From Costus lasius (lineage: Eukaryota > Streptophyta > Magnoliopsida > Zingiberales > Costaceae), in NCBI GenBank assembly GCA_027563935.2, contig JANVAS020000231.1, positions 13,968,001 to 14,032,000 on the forward strand: a DNA stretch of 64,000 nucleotides, written 5' to 3'. The stretch's first letter is position 1. The number at the start of each line of letters is the position of its first letter. The translations under genes were made by a program, and so were the position numbers. Shown one piece after another: positions 1 to 11,110 of the stretch. The notes below the pieces were generated by a model. The model had not been told where the DNA came from. It saw only the letters and a program-made list of their open reading frames with translations, and did no database searches.

Positions 1-84
<84 letters not shown>
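1..84. repeat. AT dinucleotide microsatellite
   Basis: Uninterrupted AT repeat of 42 units from the window edge, so its true left end is not visible. It runs straight into a short TTTA-type run (about 86-106). Confidence 0.97.
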
Positions 85-88
<4 letters not shown>

Positions 89-430
89 TTATTTATTTAT
101 TTATTCACTTTTCTAACGTAGAACATTTTATTTATATGTAACTAAATTGTATTAATATATTGTGTTTTTAGCTTGAGGATTAGCATCATCAAAAAGATGA
201 GTTAAGAAATAGAAACTAGTAGCTCAATTGGTTCTACATCAACTAGTAGCCAACTAGTAGCTTAGAGTGAGTAATAGTTAAAAAAAAAATCCTTCTAGAA
301 ATATATCTAGTAGGTAGAGTGTAAGAAGAATGCAAAATTTTTTTTAGTAAACTTATAAATTTACTTAATGTAGAAAAAATCTATAACCTAAAACACCTTT
401 GACCAGATACAATAAATTTAGAATATTTAA
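85..430. other. AT-rich DNA without recognised features
   Basis: No frame longer than a few tens of codons and no LTR or primer-site motif. A short CTAGTAG-like motif recurs near 215-260. Nothing else can be supported. Confidence 0.5.
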
Positions 431-640
431 TTAAAAATAGATAGCCTAAACAATAATTTTCTTATTAATGGAAATTTAGTTAAATTTACTTTGAAGGATG
501 TAGAGCTTATCCTTGGTTTGAAACCTCAAGGTAAAGTTATCAATTTAGAAAAAGGTTTATTAAAGTCTAATTTTTTTTATGGAAGAATTCAAAGGCCTAT
601 GTGTAAGACGTATAGGCCTAGAAAGGAAATTAAAAGATGA
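431..640 (+). pseudogene. degenerate 69-codon coding remnant, possibly transposon-derived
   Basis: A plus-strand frame with no start codon runs from after a stop at 428-430 to TGA at 638-640. Its middle reads FTLKDVELILGLKPQGK. That rhythm resembles the start of the plant mobile domain or DUF1985-type domains carried by Mutator-like and Ulp1-carrying transposons, which is a recollection of family style and not a search result. Upstream and downstream are stop-rich. It could be a coincidental frame in AT-rich DNA. Confidence 0.28.
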
Positions 641-1273
641 ATATATATTTGAAGAAAATTATGATCATGATAGGTAGAGAAAATTAGTAGTTTATGTGTA
701 TTTTATATCTTTTTATTTCATAGAAATAATTATACAATATCACATAGTTTAGTTTGTTATATTTGGGGTCCCTAGCAAGGCCTATTTTGTAAATAGGGGG
801 CAAGGAGAGGACTTATTTGTAAATATTGATAGAAAAAAAAGAAGAGAAGTTGCAGCCGAGCCCTAACCCCAGCTACAACCTCCTCTCCCACGTTCTCCCT
901 CTCCCCTCTCGATCTCCCTCTCTTCTCCTTCATTCTCTCCCTAGTTTGCAAACCTACCACTCGATCTCATTGTTGCCTCCATCTCCAGCGATGCGCGTGT
1001 GGTTCCCCCATCATTTGGTGTCGAGATGACACTACTGGTGGCAGCGATCGGCGTTACTTTCTCATGAGCATGCACCGCGCCGTTTTTCCTCTTCTAGTGT
1101 CGTTCGCCATCATGCCATCGCCACCAACATAAATTTCTTTGGGTGGGTGTGTTTCTGGGCCAACCACCACATGTTCCCATATTCCCCCCTTTTCTACCGC
1201 CGCCAGCTACTACCGCCACCATTGTTGTGTTGCCACTATTGCTGACTTTCAGCAACACCTTGTCCGAGATGGA
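641..1273. other. unassigned flank of element A
   Basis: From about 770 the composition changes: a pyrimidine-rich stretch (about 855-950, repeated CTCTCCCT-like blocks) is followed by GC-richer DNA to 1270. Short frames exist on both strands but none has a recognisable motif. It might be the untranslated leader or LTR tail of an unidentified element. It lies just outside the 3' LTR of element A. Confidence 0.4.
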
Positions 1274-2803
1274 TGATGTATTCTGCAAGTGCACGGACAA
1301 ATCGAAGTAATAAAAATATCGATCCTATAGGGACCAATGACCGAGTACCGACTCTACTTAAGATCGTTAGCTAGACTATATTAACTAAATTGAAGAAACA
1401 GTAAACAGACTTTGGTTGTAATCGATTTGATGAAAATTCAGGATTTTGGGTTTTACCACTCTATGTTCCGTGACTTTTCTAATTAAGAACATCTTAAGAA
1501 GGATTTACTATATTGAAGGGGATTTATCCACATATACAGATTGCCCCCTCTCAGTAGTGTAATCCAGTGTCTATCCGACTTAATCTCTTACTCTTGTGGT
1601 TATTAACTCGAGATAAACCCAATGAGTTCTTAACAAATCAATCAAATTCCTCAAGCTGATTCAGACTACTCTCGTGTTCGAATCAACTTGTCCAATAATT
1701 GTATATCTGATGTCATAATTCACCTCTCAGTACTTCTTGCAACGCCTCTAAGCATGCAAATCATGGCCAGTAATCAACATGTAATAAGCGCAATAATTAT
1801 TAAATCAAACACAAATAAATTACTTCATAAGAAGATAATAAACAATTAAGTCATGAAAACATAGAGGGTTACACCCTAAATCCTGAATAAAAGAATTACG
1901 CTAACATGTTCAACATGTTCACATTATACAAATCCATATTTTGATTACAAAATTAGCAAATAAATATGAAATTGAAAAAGGAAGATGAGAATCAAGGTTT
2001 CCTGATGAAGATCGATGCCTGCAAACCGCAAAAACCAAGCTTTTCTGGTGGGAAGAATGAAGATCACCGCCGTTCGTCCTAAAATCACCTCTTCATTGAA
2101 TTCTGCTCGAAAATTAGCCAAAAAGTCATAATAATTGTTCCCTTGGTAGCTTATATAGTTCCCTAATCTCTAATTAGGTTTTCCCCAAAATTTGGCTCAA
2201 AAACGAGTCGAATCGGGTAAAAAATGAGGTCAAAATTGAATCTAGCGAAAATAAATACGGCTGTGAAAATAAATATAGCCGAACGTATTTCTTTCTGTAC
2301 TGAAATAAACCCGATAGAAATACGGCTGTGAAAAGTATCACGGCCAGCTGTATTTCTTTATGTGGATTTTCTTCAACAAATCACGGCTGTAATTTCCGTC
2401 ATGGGCAGGCCGTATTTCTCTATGTGGATTTCTAATGTTTTGTACTAAGTAAAATACGGTCGTGATAAATATCATATGCAGGGCCATATTTCTTCCTATG
2501 GTTATTTAGAAAATATGGCCATGATAATTATCACAAGCGGGCCGTATTTTTCAAACAAGCTCTGATTTGCATGAAATTTGATAGGCAGCTTCGTCTTGAC
2601 TTGTAGAATTCATCTATGCACTTGGATTGATCAAAATCTATCAAAATTTAGTTGTTTTCACCTGAAATATGATAAAAGCAAAGGGAGGTAAAGATTTCGA
2701 ACAAACAAAAGGATTTAAGTCAAAATAAGTGAAAACATAATAATAGTAGGAGAGATTATGCACAAAAAGTATAGTAAATATACTATATAAATACAAGACA
2801 TCA
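1274..2803 (-). repeat. 3' LTR of Athila-like element A
   Basis: On the plus strand the block opens with TGATGTATTCTGCAAGTGCACGG, a diverged form of the TGTTGTGTCCGCAAGTGCACGG end shared by the other Athila LTRs here in reverse. It closes with GACATCA, followed by AATCTTCCTAGACTTAAAC and the TTTGCTTGTCCTCAAGCAAA motif. In element orientation that is the A/G-rich stretch expected just before a 3' LTR. An array of ACGGC motifs lies at about 2250-2550. Length is about 1530 bp. Boundaries are by homology; the target duplication was not found. Confidence 0.75.
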
Positions 2804-4047
2804 AATCTTCCTAGACTTAAACTTTTGCTTGTCCTCAAGCAAATAAATAGGCCAAAGAACAATGCTGAGCAAGAAAAGATAACTTAGTTATGCAAAATAA
2901 TTTGTAGAATATAATCAGTCATAAAAAAATTTCTAACTCATGATACATAAAATTCTAGATAAATATGTTGCTCTTAGAATTTAATTCTTAAGATTCACAA
3001 TCCTAATCAAATAAAATTTTGCAACTCGTATAATAAATAGAATCTCAATATCATGAATTCACCTTCATTTTAGTTTAAATCTTCATTGCTTTTGTTTACA
3101 GGAACAGGATCTCCAAAATCTTTTTCTCTAATTTTTTTTTACTTTGCTTTTGACATTCTCTAAATCGAATATCACCTTTCTTCTAGTGACGAATTTATAG
3201 TACATTGACCACCTAGCCAATGTATTAAAACTCATATCCTACTGGCTAAAAGAATTGAGATTCAAAGCCAAAGATAGCGGAGTTAATGTTAACTGGCTTT
3301 TCTTTGGCATGTATCCACATAGATACATACTTTTTATTCGGACTTCAACTCATGTCTTTAGTACCACTACCAATTTTTCGTAATGTCAAGTAGAGGAGTC
3401 ATATATCTGGATTTTGGATTCTTTCTTCCCAACAAATAGCATAAAAGTTTAAACATCCACTAGGCTAATCAATCAATGTGAATTCAACAAATCATACTCA
3501 TATACTCATTTTATTAGAAAAAAAAATGCTTCACTCTGAAATTGCATTCATCAAACAATATATGTACCAAAATCTCATGCATCAATTGATGAAAAATCAA
3601 AATGATACGATATCTATTGAAGAAATAAACTTTACACAAGAAGAATATTCCCATTCACAGGCATTGATACATATGAACAACAAAGTGCACATCATTTATC
3701 ATCAGAGAAAAATACCACACATTATCATAGTAAATCACACATTATCAAAGTAAAACTCATACACCCAAAAGAAAACACATCACAAAGTCATAATACAATC
3801 CATCATATCGACCATCACAATGCACGTACACATGGTGCCAAATCACATCAACAAGTCATAGTTAAAGTTATACAACTCATCAACAAACACAATCCAAAAA
3901 CACACAAAAGCATAAGAACATGAAATTGAAGAGCACCAGACACAAAAGGCATGAATGTATCACCCTTCCCTACAAAAGAGAACGCATCATTCTTGATATA
4001 ACAGAGCAAAAATAGAGTAAATAGGAGAAGGGGATACTCACAAAGTA
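2804..4047 (-). other. 3' noncoding region of element A
   Basis: AT-rich DNA between the env-like frame and LTR A. It closely parallels 35931-37100 (element D) and partly 17356-18238 (element H). Shared blocks include TTTGCTTGTCCTCAAGCAAA next to the LTR, TAGAATCTCAATATCATGAATTCAC, and GTACCACTACCAAT near 3361 with AAGTAGAGGAGTC. Sharing across three elements shows it is part of the family and not host DNA. I see no coding capacity. Confidence 0.7.
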
Positions 4048-4866
4048 CTAATCATCTGCGTTAGAGTCGGTCTCCTCATCATCCTCCTCACCAGGTGTAG
4101 CCTCTCCCACAAGCTCATCCGGATCCTTCTCTTCGTTAGAGTAGAAATGGTCCCAAAGAAATCCCTTAATATCCTGAACATCATCCTGTGTATACCAGAT
4201 AGTATCAAACATTTCCTTCAGAAGGTGTCCCTGAAGGAATACCTTTGCAGATAATGCCTGGAAATCTGGATCCTGGGTGTTGGACTAACTCCTCAGAGGC
4301 TATGCTGCACTGCGAGAAGAAGAACCAGCTCTAGGTGGAGGTGAGTCATCATCCATCCTGTAAAAATTAAAACTAGCCCCTCCAAAAGATGGTGGTGGCA
4401 CTACTGAATCAAGTGGAGTAGGATTATCCTTAATGGCTGCATCAGGAGGAATCTTCTAATTTAATTGATTGCGGACCATAGTCCTCTCTTTGTTTGGCAA
4501 GGGTAAAACTGGGAAGTTCGGTCCAAGAATTAGGGAGAAGTTATCACCCTCATGGATGATCTTCCTCATGGCCATGCATGACTCAATATCATTTCTGGGG
4601 TTTCCCTTTGCAGTTTCAATTCCATAGGGATCCACACTCAAAGAAATAATAATAGGAGTAATGTAACCTCCTAAAACAATGGCACCCATCTTGGCGCGAG
4701 CTACTTTATAAAATTGTTTAACCAAAAAGTACGCTACGTCTAAATGAAAATGATGCAACATACTCCATAAAAAATAAAGTTCAGTCTGGCAAATCATACC
4801 ATCACTCTCACCTCGTCCGAAGATAGTGTGTGAGAGAATTCTGTGAGCATAGCTGATGCGTTGCAT
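4048..4866 (-). pseudogene. Athila-type env-like / ORF1-type accessory protein, inactivated
   Basis: Read on the minus strand, one continuous frame runs from ATG at 4866 to TAG at 4048-4050, with three internal stop codons and no frameshift. The N-terminal open part has 136 codons and includes RILSHTIFGRGESDG, then FLWSMLHHFHLDVAYFL and GGYITPII. This order is what I know from the plant Athila accessory (env-like) protein. The C-terminal part has a serine-rich patch and ends acidic (GEEDDEETDSNADD). It lies where Athila elements carry this gene, between pol and the 3' LTR. Its 5' side is cut off by LTR E, so the start codon chosen may be internal. No protein is expected from it. Confidence 0.62.
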
Positions 4867-4996
4867 TTACATCATATTTTTTTTCTATATTTTACATAAT
4901 ATTTTGGGCTTAATTAGATTATTTTATACAATTTTTAGTGTTTTTATCTTCTTTTGTATGAAATCTTCACTTTTCTTGGTTTTATGAAAATGTAGG
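4862..4996 (+). repeat. LTR E, first part (interrupted by element B)
   Basis: Left piece of a plus-strand Athila-like LTR that resumes at 8197 after element B. The start at 4862 (TGCATTTACATC) is inferred from the end of the env-like homology and a TG; no target duplication was found. The copy GTAGG at 4992-4996 is repeated at 8192-8196. Confidence 0.5.
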
Positions 4997-6934
4997 AGAT
5001 GACACCAAAATATATAGTATATTTTGTATCATTTTCGATATCTTTTCATTTTAAATTGAAGATCTTTAACTTGTCTTCATGATAAATTCATTGAATATTG
5101 CAAAGTCTACTTCTATTTTATTTTTTCATGGTTTTCAGGTAAAAAGCCACTATTTTTAGGCGTTTTCAAGCAAAATCAAATACATATAAGGATTACCATC
5201 ATCAAGAGGAGATCGCTCAAGAAATTTCACGCAAAACGGAGCAAGTCAGCAAATTACGGCAGTGCCGTAACCCATTTTACGGTATCGTAATTCTAGATAG
5301 TACCGTAAAATCCGAGCCCTGCCGTATTTTAAGAAGTTTTCGAACCGAAAGATTTTTGAATTTTATGGCACCTGCCGTAAGCAACATTACGGTACCATAT
5401 TTCGGAGAGCTTCAGAACAGAAACTTCACTCTGTTTTACGGCACTATCGTAAGAAACTACACGGGCCGTAATTTATAGACATTAACAAATAGAGAGTTCA
5501 GCCGATTTTACGGCACTACCGTAAACCAGATTACGGTGCCGTAATTCCCTGCAACATCAGAACAGAAGACTCGAGTGATTTTACGGCAGTGCCGTAAGAC
5601 ATTACACTGCCGTAATTTCTTTTCTGAACGCGACGCCCGAGTCAATATCAACGCCCGATTCTTGCGGATAAGATCGCGAGTGATCCAGAGCCTTAAATCG
5701 GATGCCGTAAGAAGAAGAGGGAGAGCTTTTCACGAGAGAATTACGGAGAGACCAAAAGCCCCAAATTTCGTGCACTATCGAGGGAGAAATCGCGATCCAC
5801 GCCGCCACCCAGGGTTTCACCGCCGCGCTCGATCCAGACGTTCTCCAGCAGTAATTTTCATACTGAAGCTTCGTCTGAAGGAGGAGACAACGTGCTAGAA
5901 GTTTCAGACCGAAAGGAGATCGATTGAAAGAGAAATCAAAGAAAAAGGAGTCATCGACACTATTCATCGACAGTTCTTGCAAATTACGGCTGTGAAATAC
6001 TTCACAGCCGTGATGTATTTTCTAAACTTCTCTTTTACTTCGATTTTCGATCCTCTGAAACCATGATCTATTGTAATTCCTTCATGATGATAACTTAAAC
6101 TACTTTTGGGACATGGGGGAGTAATTCACTTGATTTCCAATGACTAGATGACTATTTTTACTATTTCATTGAGTTTAATATTACCATGATGATTTTGCTC
6201 ATGTGATAATTGTACTTAGACTCTCTATAAGTTCATGTTACTAATTATGTTCTTGGAATTTTCGCTTGAAACCGAAAAGTAATTGCTTGAGAATTTGGAA
6301 CCCTAGAATTGCATGTTAGGATCCCTTCCTTAGGTTAGATCTAATTTAATCTGCTCTAGTAGATTAATTGCCATAATTATAACATGAACCTATAGATCGA
6401 GTCTATTTGTCAAACGTGTAGATCTTGTGCGAAAGCAAGGATCGGAACGTTGGAGATCCATGAGTAAAACTAGTGTTGAGACTCGGATGCACGAAAGTGA
6501 TCCTTGAATCTCCACTAGAGATTATCAACATTGAATTTGGATGCACGAAAGTGATCCTTGAATTCATTGTTTGATGATTTACTTATCTTCAGCATTGGGA
6601 AGACTCTTGCGTGAAAGCGAGGATAAATCCCTGTGCGGTTGTTTGCACGAAAGTGAAACAACCCTTTTATTTAGTAAATTACATCTTCATCATGATAAAT
6701 TTGAACTGACGAAATCCTTATTCATATCTAGCTCATAAAAGTTAAAGTGAACAAAACCCTAATCCTAGCTTTTCTCTCTGATAATTTAATTTTTAGCTTC
6801 CAATTTCTATTCTCACTACTTCGATTAGCCTAGATAGTAAGAAATCAGCTATTTAGTATTCGACAACGTAGGTCCCTGTGGATTCGATACTTTCTTTATT
6901 ACTTCGAGTATCCGTGCACTTGCGGATCACAACA
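4997..6934 (+). repeat. 5' LTR of element B
   Basis: About 1938 bp, ending GTGCACTTGCGGATCACAACA. The U3 half (about 5255-5610) carries a dense array of palindromes of the form TTACGGCA..TGCCGTAA. The downstream half (about 6420-6660) carries repeated GCACGAAAGTGA-like motifs. The last 668 bp (6267-6934) align without a length difference to 7524-8191. Its opening (ATGACACCAAAATATATAG) matches the reverse complement of the far end of LTR C (near 62972), so B and C are the same subfamily. Confidence 0.85.
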
Positions 6935-6940
6935 AGTTTT

Positions 6941-6956
6941 TGGCTCCATTGCCGGA
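6941..6956 (+). other. primer binding site of element B (tRNA-Asp type, decayed)
   Basis: TGGCTCCATTGCCGGA lies six bases after the LTR end. The expected complement of the plant tRNA-Asp 3' end is TGGCGCCGTTGCCGGG, so four positions differ. Confidence 0.75.
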
Positions 6957-7076
6957 GACCTTAGTTTTTGTCGATATTAAAGACGTTGAGATTATTGCTA
7001 GATTAGGTTTTTATTTACTGTTTTTTATTTACTGCTATTTTCTGTTTCTTGAAATCACTTGATCTATCTACTTTGC

Positions 7077-7526
7077 ATGCGCAGGAGCCTTAGGTCAGGA
7101 CCACTTGTACCATTGGATCCTGAAATCAATACGACAATAAGAGTGCGCAGAAAGTTGAGATTAGAAGAGACATCACAAGAAGAATTGCAAGAGACATTCC
7201 AACCAGAGTTAGAAGAAGAAATATTAGAGATGGGAGACAATCAGAACAATCAGAGAACACTTAGGGACTATGCAGCCCCTAATCATCATGAAATTCGTTC
7301 TAGTATAGCTAGGCCAGCGATAGAGGCCAATAATTTTGAGATTAAGCCTAGTTTCATTGCAATGTTTCAACAAGATCAGTTTGGAGGATCTCCACTAGAG
7401 GATCCCAATCAACACTTGGCCTTATTTCTTGAATTATGTGATACTATTAAATTGAATGGTGTTTCTAGCGATGCATTGAGATTAAGACTATTTCCTTTCT
7501 CTCTTAGAGACTGGGCAAAGACATGA
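7077..7526 (+). pseudogene. Athila-like gag, N-terminal part only
   Basis: ATG at 7077 (MRRSLRSGPLVPLDP) is preferred over the upstream TTG at 7059, since the MRRS start is usual in this gag. The frame stays open for 149 codons. A glutamate-rich stretch is followed by the capsid start, with NNFEIKPSFIAMFQQDQFGG, then DPNQHLALFLELCDTIKLNGVS and RLRLFPFSLRDWAK. This is the conserved N-terminal half of the Athila gag capsid region. The frame ends because gag is joined to LTR sequence at 7524 with a TG overlap, and the TGA is made by the junction. The rest of the capsid and the zinc knuckle are missing. Confidence 0.82.
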
Positions 7527-8191
7527 AACCGAAAAGTAATTGCTTGAGAATTTGGAACCCTAGAATTGCATGTTAGGATCCCTTCCTTAGGTTAGATCTA
7601 ATTTGATTTGTTCTTGTAGATTAATTACCATAATTATAACATGAACCTATAGATCGAGTCTATTTGTCAAACGTGTAGATCTTGTGCGAAAGCAAGGATC
7701 GGAACGTTGGAGATCCATGAGTAAAACTAGTGTTGAGACTTGGATGCACGAAAGTGATCCTTGAATCTCCACTAGAGATTATCAACATTGAATTCGGATG
7801 CACGAAAGTGATCCTTGAATTCATTGTTTGATGATTTACTTATCTTCAGCGTTGGGAAGAATCTTGCGCGAAAGCGAGGATAAATCCCTATGCGGTTGTT
7901 TGCACGAAAGTGAAACAACCCTTTTATTTAGTAAATTACATCTTCATCATGATAAATTTGAATTGACGAAATCCTTATTCATATCTAGCTCATAAAAGTT
8001 AAAGTGAACGAAACCCTAGTCCCAGCTTTTCTCTCTGATAATTTCTTTTTTAGCTTCCAATTTCTATTCTCACTACTTTGATTAGCCTAGATAGTAAGAA
8101 ATCAGCTATTCAGTATTCGACAACGTAGGTCCCTGTGGATTCGATTCTTTCTTTATTACTTAAAGTATCCGTGCACTTGCGGATCACAACA
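7524..8191 (+). repeat. 3' LTR of element B, 5'-truncated
   Basis: 668 bp matching the end of the 5' LTR (6267-6934) without indels. It ends in CACAACA and is followed directly by the target duplicate GTAGG, so its right end is a true integration end. Confidence 0.88.
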
Positions 8192-8196
8192 GTAGG

Positions 8197-9509
8197 TAAA
8201 ATGTCATGAAAACGAGGAATTTTGTGAGTTTTAATGCTATAGCATGGTTTCCGAGGAAATTACGAAGTCACACATCAAATTTAGAGCGAAAACAATGTCA
8301 GATGTAACATTCATGGCCCCAGCCATGAGTTTTTCGGCTGACCATGAGTTTCGCATTCAAGGGTGGATTTCGCAGCTAAGTTAAAAAGTTCACAGAAACT
8401 TTCACGGGTGAGGCCATGAGTTTTTCTGTGTACACAACTTTTAGTTCACAGAAACTTTCACGGCCGTAGCCGTGAACAGTTCATGGCCTGTGAGTTTTTC
8501 CTCCTCTATCATTTTTTCACTCGATTCGACCTCAAATTGAGTCAGAATTGAACCAAACAGTCCAGAATTCTTCCTTGAAGGGTTCTGAACCGATTAAACT
8601 ATAAAAGGAAGAACTTTTGGAGGGCAAGCGAGACTTTTTTTGGCAAACATGAATAGAGGCGGCGGCTAGGGCGAAATTCATTTTCAGAGCCAAATTCCAG
8701 CGAGATATCACGCAAAAGAGAGGATTAAACACTTCAACTTCATCATTAGATTGAGGGGAAGCATTTCTAATTATTCTCTTAGTATCTCTTTGCATTTTAT
8801 TTGAGATTACATGTCAAATTCATCACAATACATGCTGTACACGATGAACATGGTCGCTTAAACTTGTTTTTAGGATTATGGATGTAGCCTACTGACGTTT
8901 AGGATTAAAATCTATATTTTCAGTCTTTGATAAGATATTTTATAGTTTTGATTTGATTAGAAGTGTATTTATTTATGTGATTTACTTTGGCCAAGTATGT
9001 CTACATCTTAGACGTTGCGAGAAGGACCGAGAAGTGAATCACAACGTCAGAACTATTCTTTTTAAACCTATGAATCCAATCACAAGGGTAATTTGGATTC
9101 ATTTGACGGAATTCAAGGTTTTTCACATAACTTAATGGGCCTAGCTGCGTTAATTGCCATGAGAATAGGGAGTTAATGTAGCTAGGTACCGGATTACGCT
9201 TTGGGAGGAGGTAATCTGTACCTTAGGAAAAATTCAATTCATTACTATAATATTCTGTTCAAGGATTAATTTTTGTTAAATTCATAATTGTCAGTGTAGT
9301 GAAACCCCGAGTCCTGACCTCTTAAAAATTGATTTTTACCCTAAAACGCTACCTTTGTTGTTTTTCGTACTTAGAGTTTACACAAAATCACAAATTGATC
9401 CATCTAGATATAAATGAGTTGTATAATTGGTACTTGACCGCCAGATCCTTGTTAGGAACAATATCTTATTTTATTACTTTGATAAATCTGTGCACTTGCA
9501 GACGCATCA
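8197..9509 (+). repeat. LTR E, second part
   Basis: Continues the LTR broken by element B. It ends GTGCACTTGCAGACGCATCA, directly before AGTTTTTGGCGCTG, the usual spacer plus primer site. In place of the TTACGGCA palindromes it carries CATGAG, CCATGAG and ACGGCCGTAGCCGTGA motifs at about 8310-8490, so it is a separate subfamily. With the first piece it is about 1450 bp. Confidence 0.7.
8600..8607 (+). promoter_or_regulatory. TATA box of LTR E
   Basis: TATAAAAG sits in the middle of the LTR, downstream of the CATGAG/ACGGC motif block, where the U3/R border of a plant LTR is expected. Confidence 0.55.
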
Positions 9510-9515
9510 AGTTTT

Positions 9516-9533
9516 TGGCGCTGTTGTTGGGGA
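9516..9533 (+). other. primer binding site of element E (tRNA-Asp type)
   Basis: TGGCGCTGTTGTTGGGGA follows LTR E after a short AGTTTT spacer. It differs at three positions from the canonical tRNA-Asp complement, all C-to-T type. This fixes element E as plus strand with its internal region to the right. Confidence 0.8.
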
Positions 9534-9799
9534 TCAGGCCAGCCATTATCAATTTAATCGTGAGATTTATAGACTAGATATTTTTTTTTGTTTTTTTTGT
9601 TTTTTGTTGCTTTCTTTTTCTTTATAGTTACTTTAAGCTATTTTTATCTTTTTGGATTAACATGATGTATGAACAGGAGATGTCAAAAATCACTTTACTA
9701 GATATTTTAAGCTTTATTTTGCATTTCCTGTTTTACACTTTGTATTTCTGAATTTTATTGCACAAATTAAAAATATGATGTTCAACCAATGCCAATGGT

Positions 9800-10990
9800 T
9801 AAATTAGAGGTATGTACCTCCGATAATGACAAGAGAATATGGTACAGATGCATTACAATCACTTTCAGCAAAGGTAAATTCCTTTATTCAACAAACTGAT
9901 TATTTAAGCATGTAATATTCTATGTTGAAATAAATTACTTGCGATATTTGTGGATATTATGGGCATCATTATACAGAATGTCAATTAGGGATTGCTTCAT
10001 CCTTTAACTCATGCCCTAGTACCTATAATCCAAGTTGGGAGAACCATCAAAACTTATTTTATCAGAATGACCCAACATTTATTCCATAATCAAACTTTAG
10101 TCCACCTCAAGAATTCAACTTACAAGCCATGCTTGAAAACTCTATAGCTGATATGACCAAACCAAGTGAGGAATTTCATAGTATAATTTATGACATTGAT
10201 AAAAATGACATAGAGGAAAGAATCCATGATGAATTTGAGAATTTTATAGAGTTGAAACAATTAGTAATCATGACTCCAGTCACAGATTATGATTTAACTC
10301 CTTCAAATTTTAATGATTTTAAAAATTCTAAATACCATTAACCCTTCCTCAGTACTTTACCAGCGATCCAGTCCCCTCTCACATAACACAGTGCCTTGCA
10401 ACACAAATACTTGGGACATATTTGAAGAAAAATTTAAACTTTTGGAGTCTTGTGTGAAGAAAGATGAAGAATTTAAGGATCCTCAAGTAAGAACTAGCGA
10501 GATAGAAGAGGGTGAATTTGATAGTATTAGGATGGAATACCCCATTGAAGAGAAACAAATTGAGGGGAAAGATGAGGAAGAGGATCTTGTACATATTCTA
10601 CCACCACCACTATATGAATCATCAATGGCTTTTCTCTAGAAAAATTCATTAGAAATTTGCATGATAGATAATGAAGGAGATGATTTTAAGGATAATGATG
10701 ATGAGGTGGTTGAAATAATATTTGATTCAAATCCAACCACATATACCCAAAAGATGATAACATAAGAGATTCTTGATCACATTGACATTGAGATAAATGA
10801 AAAACCCAAAATAAAATTTGAAAACTTCTTGATCAATCCAAGGTATGAATTTTTTTATCTTAATTCTAATCTTCTTCCAATTGTTGATATAAATCTAAAG
10901 GAAGAACGCATGATATTACTCTTGGATAAATGCGGAAAAATTATTGAGTATTCTTAGCATAACTTTAATTTTTATTTTTGTATGCATGTA
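9800..10990 (+). pseudogene. Element E nucleocapsid plus acidic region (gag-derived)
   Basis: Stops are scattered but the parts can be followed. A CX2CX4HX4C zinc knuckle (CDICGYYGHHYTEC) lies near 9947-9990. Then come YNPSWENHQN, a long acidic and isoleucine-rich stretch (10129-10900), and near 10840-10950 a run with NPRYEF, INLKEERMILLLDK and KIIEYS. The same order occurs in element D (48286-49722), including the INLK..MILL.DK motif. The capsid half of gag is absent, as in D. The NPRYEF block resembles the segment joining protease to RT in H (near 30270), so protease appears to be replaced by the acidic stretch. Confidence 0.62.
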
Positions 10991-11110
10991 ATGACCACTA
11001 CAACATTGATCTACCTATTTCACTGGATATATACTTTGGTGGGCACACTGATGTAGGAGCATACAACATGAAAGAAGGGGAAAATCTAGCCTCGATGGTG
11101 CCCCAAAAAT

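Larger units (their letters stand above)
4997..8191 (+). mobile_element. Element B: internally shortened Athila-like retrotransposon
   Basis: A 3195-bp plus-strand insertion in LTR E, bounded by GTAGG (4992-4996 and 8192-8196). It has a full 5' LTR, a tRNA-Asp-type primer site, the first part of gag, and then only the last 668 bp of the 3' LTR. A single deletion removed everything from mid-gag to the middle of the 3' LTR. The first base is A, not T (AGATGACACC against the expected TGATGACACC). It has no protease, RT or integrase and cannot move by itself. Confidence 0.85.

Noticed and set aside
5602..5982. 126-codon minus frame and the overlapping plus frame in LTR B
   Set aside because: Both lie inside an LTR next to its palindrome array and have no motif; open by chance in GC-richer DNA.
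11007..11035. match to the pol YPISDS insertion site
   Set aside because: The resemblance (ATTGATCTACCTATTTC) is better explained by homology to element D near 48400, which aligns over a longer stretch.
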